This document shows positions 33,283 to 43,559 of a stretch of DNA of 64,000 bases, piece by piece. Position 1 is the stretch's first letter, and each line of letters opens with the position of its first letter. The stretch covers positions 930,001 to 994,000 of the forward strand of contig JAUCEF010000009.1 of NCBI GenBank assembly GCA_033558025.1. The letters run 5' to 3'. Origin of the DNA: Phytophthora sp. 'mugwort'. Its lineage: Eukaryota; Oomycota; Peronosporomycetes; Peronosporales; Peronosporaceae. The notes beneath the pieces are model-generated. The model was not told where the DNA came from. It did not search any database and saw nothing but the letters and a program-made list of their open reading frames with translations. The translations under genes and the position numbers were made by a program.

Positions 33283-34319
33283 CAGGGATGCGCATAAATT
33301 AGCTGTCCCTTCAAATAATCCAATTAAATCAATCGAATTATTTATTGGGCTGGAGGCCAATAACACACCCAATAATCGACAAGTTTTGGACATGCGGTTT
33401 ACGGCCCACACACGCACGAGAGACACTATCCATAGTCGTTGCTGTGCTCGGTTGCCTCTCTCGCTCATACGGGGAGGTCCAATGCATCACTTTTCGATTC
33501 GCCGAATTTTCACCGACGAGATGGAGCATCACTTATGCTATGATGGACCGTTACATGATCATCAAGGACCATGTCGATCGCTCCCGACCCCAAACTGGTC
33601 GACTGCCTCCTCGCACCACGAGAGGAGATCAAGTTCCTCCGGAACCTCTTCGAGTCGATGGGGACGTCCAGAGCGTCAACATGCGGCTCCAAGCAGGTGG
33701 GCAGGGATACCGTGAACTATCGGCCTTTTCGACCGAGCGATCCAGCTCTTTCCTGTGACCGAGATTACCTCACGCCAACCACCTCCAGCGTCGTCAAGAC
33801 GCCGCACTTCGAGCTGGGTATCGTGAAGGTTTTGGCCGGGTGCGAGCGGCGTCTGAACGCCTCAGATTCCACTGCACTTAGTCGTCTCGTGCACGACAAC
33901 GAAGGCTACGAAGCAACAGAAGAAGAGAGCACTGGGTTCGCAGACCGTGTAATGCGTGAGGAGATCAACCGCCGCCCGTCTCACTACATGGACCTGCGCT
34001 GGGTCCCCAGCACGTTCAACGAGGTAGAGAGACTGTTCTCGCGTGCCGTCCGCGTGTGGAGCGAGTACCGGCGCGCGATGCATCCAACAACGCTAGAGAC
34101 GCTTTTGTTTTCTTGAGTTCAATCGTAATCTATGGGAGGCCCAGTTGGTTGCCGCTGCAATCCGCCGTGAGGGTCGCAATGTGCGACAGCGTGTGGCGTG
34201 ATTCACGCTGCGTGGGCCAGAGAGTCGACTTATTGCGATCCTAATAAACAATTGATCAATTATTGATTGACTTTTTCTGGCTGGCAATAAAATAACAATT
34301 ACTATTTTGCGCATCCCTG
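33283..34319 (+). mobile_element. 1037-bp hAT transposon with terminal repeats and target duplication
   Basis: The ends are CAGGGATGCGCA (33283) and its exact inverse TGCGCATCCCTG (ending 34319), 12-bp perfect terminal inverted repeats. They are flanked by the 8-bp duplication TGTATACA at 33275-33282 and 34320-34327. The interior frame 33571-34116 encodes a 181-residue C-terminal piece of a hAT transposase. It ends in the dimerisation-domain motif WVPSTFNEVERLFSRA...MHPTTLETLLFS. Upstream frames (33345-33570) carry other parts with frameshifts. The N-terminal DNA-binding part and most of the catalytic core are missing. This is an internally deleted, non-autonomous copy that could have been moved by an intact relative. 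The perfect duplication suggests a fairly recent insertion. Confidence 0.92.
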
Positions 34320-34329
34320 TGTATACACC

Positions 34330-34865
34330 ACTTAAATCAACAACTTGACGTACCGTGTCTGTAAAAGTTCAATCAGCTATTTTTTTTCAAAGAGATTGTT
34401 TGTCGTGACCCCCCAGTATTTTAATCAGCACCAGTTCTTACTTTCAGCGTGGCTAACGAACGCACAACCAGACACGTTACCAGCCATCAAAATTCGGAAA
34501 GGTGGATTATCCTTTTTTTTGCCTAGCTGCCCCAGCAGACCTTGAAATACGATGTATACTTATTTTTATTCGCAAATAAGTGACTTCCTGGACCGCAGTC
34601 TCGTCTCCAAACCCAAAAGTGGGTTTGACGTTCTCCAGGTAGGTCAGCATTCCGTATCGATCAATTGATTAATACAGCTATTTTCAGTGAAGCACATGAT
34701 TATTTTTATCGTTCTACCGCATTGACCCTGTCCTAAGCGAAGTTTTGTCCTAAGCGAATCTTTATTACGACCAATCACAGCGCCCTATTTTAATCAGATA
34801 GATACAACTAAAATACCATCTCATAGTTAATTTTAGGCTATGCTGCGCCACAAATGCGGCCGTTG
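34330..34865. other. Intergenic, nothing recognised
   Basis: AT-rich sequence between the hAT element and the citrate synthase fragment. No coding or repeat signal that I can support. Confidence 0.4.
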
Positions 34866-34869
34866 CTGA

Positions 34870-35515
34870 AAACACTAATGGGAAGCCCTCAAACGAAAGC
34901 AACCGGCAGAACACCGAAGCGGTACACTCGAACGGCTGTCGACTAGCACACAAGCTGGAACTATTGGAGTATCTGGATGTTCGACACACTCCGTGGGTGA
35001 AGCCATCTCTTGTTCTATCCAGGCCCGATAGGGTTGAGCCCAGCAGGTGCGTGGTGTGCGCGCTGGCATTACCACCCTCGTGGTCAGTGTGGATCACCAA
35101 GTACAGACGCATGAGCTCGTCAAACTCAGCGTTGTCTACCTCGAGCAGGCGGGCAGTGAGGTTCATGCTGTCATCGTAAGTGTACTACCAGTAGGTCGAC
35201 GTGTGGATGCCCTTGGCGTACTTCTTGGCGAAGATGCTCTCGGTGTTTATCGCAGTCACGGCAGCTGATAGCTGCGTCATGGGGTGGGCGTGCTTGAGAT
35301 CGCGGACGATATTGAGCACGTGATCGGGAACATTGGCGCGCGAGTGCAGCTCGGCGGTGGTGCTCGCGGCCTGGACGGCAATGGGGACCTTAGCGGTCAT
35401 AATTAGCAATAGTAACCTACTGGTAGGCTCGAACCGCCTTCCGTCTTGGCCGGAAGGCATCGCTGAAGGTCTGGTGTGGTCGCGACAGCGGATGCCTCGG
35501 CGTCAAGCATTACCA
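34870..35515 (-). pseudogene. Truncated citrate synthase fragment
   Basis: The minus strand reads continuously as the middle of a citrate synthase. From about 35515 it gives LDAE then GIRCRDHTRPSAM (the LDAEEGIRFRG region), then LLLLIMTAKVP and VPDHVLNIVRDLKHAHPMTQ. KKYAKGIHTSTYW is followed by an in-frame TAG at 35185-35187, and the same frame resumes [13 protein letters not shown]. It ends with [22 protein letters not shown], which contains the catalytic-site His of the DHEGGNVSAHT motif. After TLSGLD the match stops abruptly. Both ends of the enzyme are missing and one small deletion lies near the start. Citrate synthase makes citrate from acetyl-CoA and oxaloacetate in mitochondria; this piece cannot. 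Confidence 0.88.
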
Positions 35516-35709
35516 CGATCTATGCGGATAGATGTGGGCTCGTGTCTATATATTTTTTGATTGGCTAAAATATACAAAAAATCGAATAAAACTTACGTTT
35601 TAGAAACCAATTCTTGTGATTGAATAACCCTACCACAAGATGTGTACATTGCAGTTCGCTTAACGGCAGACACACAAAAATACAGCACAAACACCCAGCC
35701 CATCACTTT

Positions 35710-35762
35710 TTACGGTATGAAAATGACCTCTAATTGACTAATTACGGTATGAAAATGACCTC
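35710..35762. repeat. Two direct copies of a 21-base string
   Basis: The string running from TTACGGTATG to ATGACCTC occurs at 35710-35730 and again at 35742-35762, identical, with a 32-bp period. It is too short to classify. Confidence 0.8.
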
Positions 35763-35867
35763 CCGACTGTCGCAATAAGGCATAATCGAAGATTACAGGT
35801 AAATACGTAAAAGGACCAGCCGCGCTAGCACTCGCTTCGCTCAGCCCTAGGGTTTAAGTCCTCGTGA

Positions 35868-36000
35868 GTACAGGGTCGGCTCGCTGGAAAGCTCGGCGCT
35901 GGGCCCGCCTCCGCAAATACCATGCGGACCTATGGCGGACACCCCGCGCGGATTGTTTTCGCTACGCATGCTCGCAACCGCTCGCCTCTGCTGTACTTTC
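35868..36000. repeat. GC-rich dispersed repeat, copy 1
   Basis: The region includes GGCTCGCTGGAAAGCTCGG and CCCGCCTCCGCAAATACCA. It is a diverged direct copy of 49985-50115, with most bases the same over more than 100 bp. Copy 1 lies in an AT-rich area. It is probably the conserved part of an unidentified transposon. Confidence 0.75.
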
Positions 36001-36226
36001 TATGCGGTGTGTGATGGATGTTGCCCACGCTTTCGGATGCTGACCGTATTTGGTTGTCCTATTTTGCCTTCGATTAGGACAGGGGCGATGCGTTAACAAC
36101 GGACTGGTTACCGCGACTTCAATGGTGAGACATGTACAGTCGCTTTAGGCAATTGAAGGTTGTTAAGATGAATTATAAAAATTCAGGCTTAATATATTAT
36201 CCAAAACTTAGAATTTCCGGTTAAGT

Positions 36227-36366
36227 CCGTAATCGACATATTAAGTACGATTTATATTAAGTACGAAGTTCAAAGCCGTTCATTCTCGAAAGACCGTAAT
36301 CGCCGCATTAAGTACGATTTATAAAAAGTACGAAGTTGGAGGGTTCAAAGCCGTTCATTCTCGAAA
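36227..36366. repeat. 67-bp tandem duplication beside the Mutator relic
   Basis: CCGTAATCG starts copies at 36227 and 36294. Each contains TTAAGTACGATTTAT, AGTACGAAGTT and CAAAGCCGTTCATTCTCGAA. The second copy has a short insertion. It lies about 85 bp upstream of the first coding exon of the Mutator-like element and could belong to its terminal region. Confidence 0.75.
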
Positions 36367-36450
36367 TTGCGCGCGAGAGGGAGGATCTCGGGACTGCTGC
36401 TGCTCGGATCGCTGTACGAATCGCAACCACCGCGCTACACCGGAAGACAC

Positions 36451-39400
36451 ATGGCGCTAGCGAAGGGAAACGCCCCGAACGGCAAGGTAAACGCTATTAG
36501 CATGTGCTGATGTGTGCTGAGTGTGGTTGATTGTCTGTGTTGCAGGGCGGTGCCTGCGCAAGAAACCTAAGATAACTCTGAACTACGTGTATGCCACGCT
36601 TGGCCTCGAGAAGGATAACAGCAGCGACGACGACTACCTTCTTAAAGAAGAAGATGAATCTGAAGAGGGACGAGCCGCTCTCCTTCAACGAGTCCGTCGC
36701 TAAAACAGCACGAAAACCAGGTAAGTGGACGGTATCGAGCGGCGTATGCCTGTCAGTTGCTAATAACGCGTGTTGTTTTGCTACGTTCATAATTGTAGCG
36801 CGAAAGATTCATAAGTCGCGAGCGCAGTAGATCGGTTACAACCGTAGCGAATCCGCTTCAGGTATGAAGGTCGCTTTAATGTCATGGTTGCTTTAAATTA
36901 TGATTTCTTTAACGGTTACCCGATTTCCTGTGGTTATGAAGCAGAACTTATAGCGAAAACCTAAGAAGCGTCGGTACTCTCCTCACGCACCCCTTCTGAA
37001 GAAGCAGAAGGTGACGTCAGTGCGTGAACCTTTGAAGCTGATACGCTCGAGGAGCCAAATGCTGCTGATGTTTTGTCTGATGGTCGGCCTGACGGAGACA
37101 AAAGTGTTGACGGAAGCGATAAGAACAAGGAGCTGGAATATATCGAGGGTGATGGCGAGGTTGATAATCAACTGCGTCCCGAATACACACCTCGGAAGCG
37201 TGGTAGCAAGCACGATGATGAAATCGAGGCACTTGCTGAAGCTCGGGACGACATTGTTAATGTGGTTCCTCCATTTCCACCTGGAGTGGTCGACAGCTGG
37301 GAGCAATTTGACAGTGTGTTTAGGAGTACAAACGAAAGAATAAACTTAAGTTTCGCGTCCGGAGCTCGGAGAAGACGCAACTACACAGTCGGTATGTTTA
37401 TTGTGGTGTATTGCAATTCGTTTGAACAGCTGAAACTTGTCGTTTGTGTTGTTTTGTGGATGGACAGCATTCATGGAGATTAACTACCTTCTAGATTTGA
37501 ATGAAGTTACAAAATATTTCGGTGCACGGAAGGAGTTAAGCAAGCTCGCGATCACAAGGGTATCGAAATCGAAGGTCGCGGTATTGAGGCTGCACGGCAC
37601 GCTTAACGCCAACTGTCGTGCGGACAGAAACCAACAAATATGCGATCGTGATCAGAAATGAGGTAAGAATTGTCCGTTATGATTTGGTGTTGTTCCGATA
37701 TGAACTGACGCCTGTTGGTTTTGTAGCACTACACACACTCACATCCAACTTCAGATTCGGTGGCTCCGTCCTATCTGACAACGAAGACATTACCCCTCGA
37801 CTACCAAGCCCGCGAAGATGTGAAGCTGTTGGCTGACGCCCATTTGTCGCCTAAACATATCGCAAACTTCCTCAACGAACGCATCGGTACGAAGTGATTA
37901 TCTTTGAAATGAGATGTATGGTGGTGTAATTAATCTTATTGTCTGCGGCTACCGTGGATATGTTGATATTGCAGGATGCAAAGTGACGCCATAGCAAACA
38001 CGTAATTTGATTAGGGGAATAGTGGACAGAATTCTGCGAGGATCGCCTGAAAGACATGCTCCACGCACTGCGTTAACTGGATGGCAGCGACGTACTTGTT
38101 CTTCACGATCAAATCGATGTGACATGTGGGATCGTGATGCAGACGAATCAAAAGTTAATGTTCGATCGGTGGGGCGAGACATTTGCGATGGATTTCACTC
38201 ACGGCACAAACAACCTCGGATATCACTTGGGTGCGTATGTGTGTTCGTACGGCGACTTTATTTTTGAGCAACTTTGTGTTGATTTTTGACCCCTATTAAT
38301 GACATTGCAACCTTACGCATTCAAATCGTGTGTCTTGTCTTGTGCGTGTTCTACCAGGGAGCCTGGTGTAGTCACTACGGCAACAGGCAGAGGTTTTCTT
38401 GTTATTGATTTCATCATCCTGAACGAGCAAGCGGTGACGATCGCTACGGTGTGTGTTGGATTATTTCAAGGAGAAGAACCGCGGATGGGATTATATAGCT
38501 ACAGTGGTCATTGGCAAAGATTTTGTGGAGTGGCGTGATGGAAGAGGGCTTTCCGACGGCAAAAATACTTTTTGGGCAGCTTCACGCCATTTCTTACTGG
38601 AAGAAGGTAAAACAGCGGTCGGTGTATCGCCTGAAGATGTCTGAGCGTGATGATCTACTTCGTATCATGATGAAAATGCTCTACAGGTACGTCTTCGCTG
38701 ATGGATCAACATGCTAGATCTTGTTGACCATATCTAACCCGATTGCAACTGATCAAGGCATCGGCACTGCTAATGTGTACAACACGCGCTACGACGCCTT
38801 AAAGCTGAGCTATATGGCGTGGGCGTCAAGCCGCAGGCTTCTTTGCGTACTTCGAGAAGAATTGGAACTCGTGTTTTAACATGTGGGCTACGTTGCTCGA
38901 GGCACATACTTCACGGCGGGAAATACCACGACAAACAGGATTGAGTCGAACTGGAATCAAGTGATGCTGCGGGTGCACAAAACCAGGATGGATAAGACAA
39001 TTGCATGTCTCTACAGCACCACGATCACTCAGCGAATTGTTTCGACTATCGAACAGCAGCACTCAACCTCACGCTTGCCGATAACGGTCCCTAAGTTGTT
39101 GAGAGCTGTGGCGCGTCGACTGTCTACCGACTTCCTTGCGAAGGTAATAAAGGAACGATATGCCAACCTTATGCGTCACACCAAGTGCCAGCGTGCCGGC
39201 TCGAGCGCTTCTCATTGGAAGGTACTTTACGTCAAACAGCTTCACGTGTGATGAGTAGGAGTGGACCTGCTCCTGCATATTCTACAAGAGTCATCACTTG
39301 CCTTGCTGTCACCCGATGTATTTGGCCGTGAAGAACACAATTTGACATGCTTCCTACTATGGCGGTCACGAGCGATGGGACATACTGACAGCGTTGAAAG

Positions 39401-39960
39401 TGAAAGATGCTTGCTGCTTCAGCCGATGCTTTGCGGCCAGTTGTGCAAATATCCAACATAAGTGCCGAAACTAAGGTCGCTAGAAGGTGAAGATGGATCT
39501 GCCACTGCTACCGCATCGAATTCCCCGAAACAGGTCGTATACGCTCGTCTGAGTAGACATGAACGTGCAAATCAGGTGGTTCTCTCGTCTGCGGAGAAGT
39601 ATTCGTACACAAAAGCAATGCTGGAGCCTTTGTTGAATCAATTGTCCGGCTTGTCAAGCTCAGCATTCTACAGCGAACTCAAGGCGTGGAAGGAAACGGT
39701 GGATGAAGACTTGAGTCGGGCTTCTTGCCAGCGTGCCAACACTGATGATGATGAAAATTCAGGTGAGAACAGTGCGGCCGGCGATGGTCATGCCAATGCA
39801 AGTGAAGCCGATCTGACTTCGGCAATAGATCAGCGGACGCAATGGGAACACGTAAATTCATGGACGCTTACGAAGACACCTGCATGGAGGGGTCGACCAG
39901 CGATGCTGATGATTAGGACGACGATGTGGTCCCACCAACTCAACTGGCAGATATGAAGCG
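36451..39960 (+). mobile_element. Decayed Mutator-like (MULE) transposase
   Basis: The likely first exon starts ATGGCGCTAGCGAAGGG at 36451 (MALAKGNAPNGK), followed by a GTAAAC...TTGCAG intron and RCLRKKPKITLNY. Then come an acidic stretch (37073), PPFPPGVVDSWEQFDSVFRS and a middle part. The core reads FDRWGETFAMDFTHGTNN (38161-38220), with the MULE first Asp in the DFTHGTN motif. VIDFIILNEQAVTIAT follows at about 38400, then DYFKEKNRGWDYIATVV, EEGFPTAKILFGQLHAISYW and TTTNRIESNWNQV. A SWIM-finger remnant (WTCSCIFYK...LPCCH-type) is near 39265. Stops and shifts occur throughout. The C-terminal tail is at 39462-39956. Terminal repeats were not found. Confidence 0.85.
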
Positions 39961-40599
39961 AGAAGCCCCACTAGCGCGGGACCCCAGCCCGTCGGTCAAA
40001 GCAGATGACGTACAATGCAGAAAAGGCAATGATCACGACTAAGTAGCAGCTCTTCAAGAGCCACCTGTGCGCCAAGTTGATATTAAAACAACGTCCAAAG
40101 ACCAAAGAGCCGAAGGAGGTCGAAAAAAACGCAGAAGCAGCTTCGTCAAACACAATTTCCGCGACCAGACTGTCTTAGCAGTACATACGTACCCGAGTAT
40201 TCTTACTGTGTCGTTGGATCAGCTCTTGGTGTGGGCACGAAACACTGCAAATGTAAAGTTGGTGGTGAAATGCTAGCGAAATACCCCGCCCAGCTGGAGA
40301 ACGCGTATCTGAGGTCACGCACAATTACGTGCCAGCGGAAACTTGTGCGACCGGCAGATTATAAGTACAAGTTTGTCATCCCGCCGGATCTCGCTCGATC
40401 AATGCAACTGCGGTGACAAGTGCCAGGCATGTGAAGCACAAACCCGATGCTCTCGATGAATCAGTGAAGAAGCAAGGTCTCGCGCTGGATGTTGTGGCGT
40501 CTATCGATCCAAAGCTGCGGAAATTCAGCGGGTAAGGTTGCTTTGTGGTTGGGTTGCTTTAACAAGGTTGTTTTATGAAAGTTGCTTTAACAATGCAGT

Positions 40600-41560
40600 T
40601 GTTCAAGCCAATTTGTTGGCAGTTTGACAGGTTTCTATGCTGTGAAGGCTAAGGGAGGGCCGTGGTTTCAATACGGGAAGTGGCTGGAGCAATTGGCGTA
40701 TGTTGAATCGACCGTGGAGCTCTTTGCTCACGAGACGAATATGGCTGGAATGCCTGCAGACAGCATCCGTCATCGGCATCAGGCAATGGCGAACGAAGTG
40801 ATTGCAAGGTTTACATCCAGCCGGTTGCGCACTGAATTTGCGATTCTCTCCGGCGGAGGTCGTATTAAGTTTGAACATATCGTCGGAAGCCTATGTCGAG
40901 GGTGGCGAAATGATTGCCCAATCGACTTTTGTCTTGAAACGGGTGGAGCAATGGGGAGTTGCTTCATGGTGTCATCACTGGCATGGATTATGGGATGGCC
41001 CATACCCCCGAGAGTCACCCCTTGCAGACACGAAGCTCATCATTAACGCCGTCAATCTCAGAGCCAAGCAATCGGGCGTTATTATTGCTTGTCTGCAATA
41101 TAATGATGCTCCGCGGAAGATACGGGTACAGGTTGACTTGTACGAGCCCCTATTGATGATGACTACTACGATGAGATGGAGCAGTGTGGGAGGGGATCGC
41201 AAAGGTCGCAGACGACGAAGAGAGCAAAGAACGCGAATGCCTCCGCGGGTTTGTGGAGAGGTGGCACAAGGCGTCCATGCCTCAAAGCTAGCTCATTGTA
41301 GACCCAATTGAGCGGGTTGACGTGCCACAACAACCTGACTTCTCCACTTGTGGTGTTATGGTGAGATATCAAGTACACAATTACCTCACTCGAAATCTGG
41401 AGCGTCGGTAGCACAGGTCACGAAAACGACGTCAGAGCGATGCAATTGCGCATACTATGGATAATACCATTATGTGGTATTTACAGGAGCGAGGGATGCC
41501 TGATTCCGATGCCGATAGCATTAGCAAGATTTACCAACAGCTACTCGACCAACTTTGAAT
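40600..41560 (+). pseudogene. Ulp1/SENP-like cysteine protease remnant downstream of the MULE
   Basis: Plus-strand frames at 40624-41560 read as a C48-type protease remnant. There is an upstream helical part (FQYGKWLEQLAYVES) and the strand segment AVNLRAKQSGVIIACLQYND, where Ulp1 relatives have HW. LYEPL sits where the Asp strand would be. The Cys loop VDVPQQPDFSTCGVMV (Cys codon 41349-41351) carries the Q...CG signature. The His position appears to be Gln, and stops (after ERR at about 41410) break the frame. A probable intron with GTAAGG...AATGCAG precedes it at about 40533-40602. Ulp1 proteases process SUMO-like modifiers; Ulp1 domains are known riders of Mutator-like elements in plants (KAONASHI type). 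Here it follows the MULE in the same orientation. Confidence 0.65.
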
Positions 41561-41569
41561 GTGTATTGA

Positions 41570-43555
41570 CCTCATTAATACAGTAACCTTTTACATTAAC
41601 CGTTCATTCTGTTCACCACCATTTCCAGCAAGACACCTAACGAGAATTCCCTTATCTGAGCAATGTCCACGCCACCGTCATCCAGCCTTTCTGCCAGCTC
41701 GTAGCTATGTAATTCGCGGTCTTCCAGCAATGACTGAAGCTCCATCTGCGCACGCAAAATCTTCTCCATGTTTGCATTTAGCTGCTCAACTGCGCTCTTC
41801 AAGACCGCAACTTCAGCAAGACGCGAGCACCAGCTCGCGTGCCAGCGCTTTCTCGTTCATTCTCTTTTCGACTGAAGGATCTTCGTGGAATACGACAAGT
41901 CCGAGGTGCGTGTGGTACACACCCGGAATAGTGGTGCACTTATTACTGTGTGGTGTACACGTGCACGCCATCTAAATACAGAGAAACAACGACAGCTGAA
42001 GGTCGCTTGGTTGCGTAAGGTACTTTACATTACCTTGCGTTGGGTCGCTTTTAGGCCTAAGGTTGACATAATTCCTGTCGTACGATCGTAAACAGGTGTT
42101 TTAAGGTCGTGGTAAGGCCATTCGCGATAACACCCGAATCAATGATTATAATAGTGTGCGCGCTCTATTATAGCGGTTAAGTGCTCGCTACATAGATCCC
42201 GTTCTACCATATCAAACCGTATCCTGCCCTGGCCATACGAATGATTACTCTCGTTTTAGTGGCTATTATCGCTCGAGCAATGACTATTTCATATAATGTA
42301 TATAGCTCTAATCTTTGAGTCATAGCGAAATCCCAAATGACAAGTATAGAGAACTCCTAATTGTACAGTACATGCACAAGTACAGCACTCCATCTCAATA
42401 CGTGCCGCGGTGTAGCCGAAACGATTTGGAAGGACAAATAATGGCAAAAAGGTTACGTTTAATCAACTGATATTTAGCTAATTCTTATAGGTACCACTTA
42501 TTATTTTGAAGACACATCGGGGTATTCAAGTCGCGAGGTGCGCTTATTGAGGGAGGAGGGTTATATGCATGTAACACATTTACTAGTGTATCTTCACCTC
42601 ACCATTAGTCAATAGTGATAATAGCAGCAAGCGGCGCTCAATAGAGCCGGTATTACTATCCCAAATATATCCTCCCGCTTGGTTGTATCCTGTTGAGATG
42701 GAGCTTGCGTTGTCGTAGGCAAATGCCGAAGTAGTAGATTAGAATGGTTAACCCTGTCCGTTAAGTCTCCTTGATGCCTACTCCCTGTTGGCTTCCTTGT
42801 TTTCTTCATGCGTGCGCTTGTGCATACACCAGGTCTGGGTCCTCCGAGCCACCCAAGAGTGATCAACCAATCCAGTAACGGTTCGGGATGAACCGTTCCC
42901 TCGGTACACATATGTTAACGAACCGTGCAAGAGCGGTGCCACTTCAACATATCCCCAAAAAATCCTTGGCCAAGGGGCCATAAGCCATGGGGATAGGATA
43001 TATATGGGATGGTAATACCGGCTCTACGAAAATCCTTCCCTCTTGGCTTAAGGATTTTCGTAGAGCAACCAGTTTTATGTGTTGCACACTACCACAAGGT
43101 CATAGGTCATTGAGTGTGCTGCCAATGGGTGCCTTCCATAACCTACATAAACGGTTTAATAGCAGTCGTTTTTATCCCCCTGTTTATCTACCCTTGATCG
43201 GCTTTTATCTCATATTAAAAGGTCGCGTATAAATCCGACGTCCGAAACCTCGACCAAACGTTTACTCTGGCCTGTTGATTATGTCCTGGGGTCGAGACAA
43301 TTAATGAAGGACAAACTCTGCAAAATAATATCTATATCTAAGGAAACGAACAGGCGCGACCCCCCCCCCCTCCCTCACACCGCAACTTCCGCTTCTCCCT
43401 TGAGCTTCGAGCACGGCGAACTTCCAGCACCGCGCACGTTTCGCCGTGTGCGTGGACGACTAGTGCTACGCGTGACCCCGGGCTTCTGTGTGTCTTGTCC
43501 GTTCTATCACAGAGACGTCGCCGCCTCTCAAGAACTCTTGAAGATCTCATGAGCC
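41570..43555. other. Intergenic with LTR-like and palindromic sequence
   Basis: No intact gene. The minus strand from about 42945 to 42605 begins TGTTGAAGTGGCACC and resembles a Copia-type solo LTR; no second copy or flanking duplication was confirmed. Inverted 31-mers and a perfect hairpin lie at 42642-43066 (listed separately). A run of 11 C is at 43360-43370. Other parts show nothing that I can name. Confidence 0.35.
42642..43066. repeat. Inverted 31-bp pair and 17-bp perfect hairpin
   Basis: Bases 42642-42672, read on the minus strand, match 42996-43026 on the plus strand at 29 of 31 positions (core TAATACCGGCTCTA). Directly adjoining, GCTCTACGAAAATCCTT at 43021-43037 and its exact inverse at 43050-43066 form a 17-bp stem with a 12-base loop. 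A further palindrome CCTTGGCCAAGG lies just upstream near 42964. Confidence 0.85.
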
Positions 43556-43559
43556 GAGT

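Noticed and set aside
41596..41802. Small minus-strand coiled-coil frame (SAVEQLNANMEKILRAQMEL)
   Set aside because: Helix-like and coherent, but short, without a proper ATG at its start and without relatives I can name; possibly part of the MULE-Ulp1 unit.
42605..42945. Definite Copia solo LTR
   Set aside because: TGTTG start and composition are suggestive, but no matching second LTR, target duplication or clear terminal CA was confirmed, so it is only mentioned as LTR-like.
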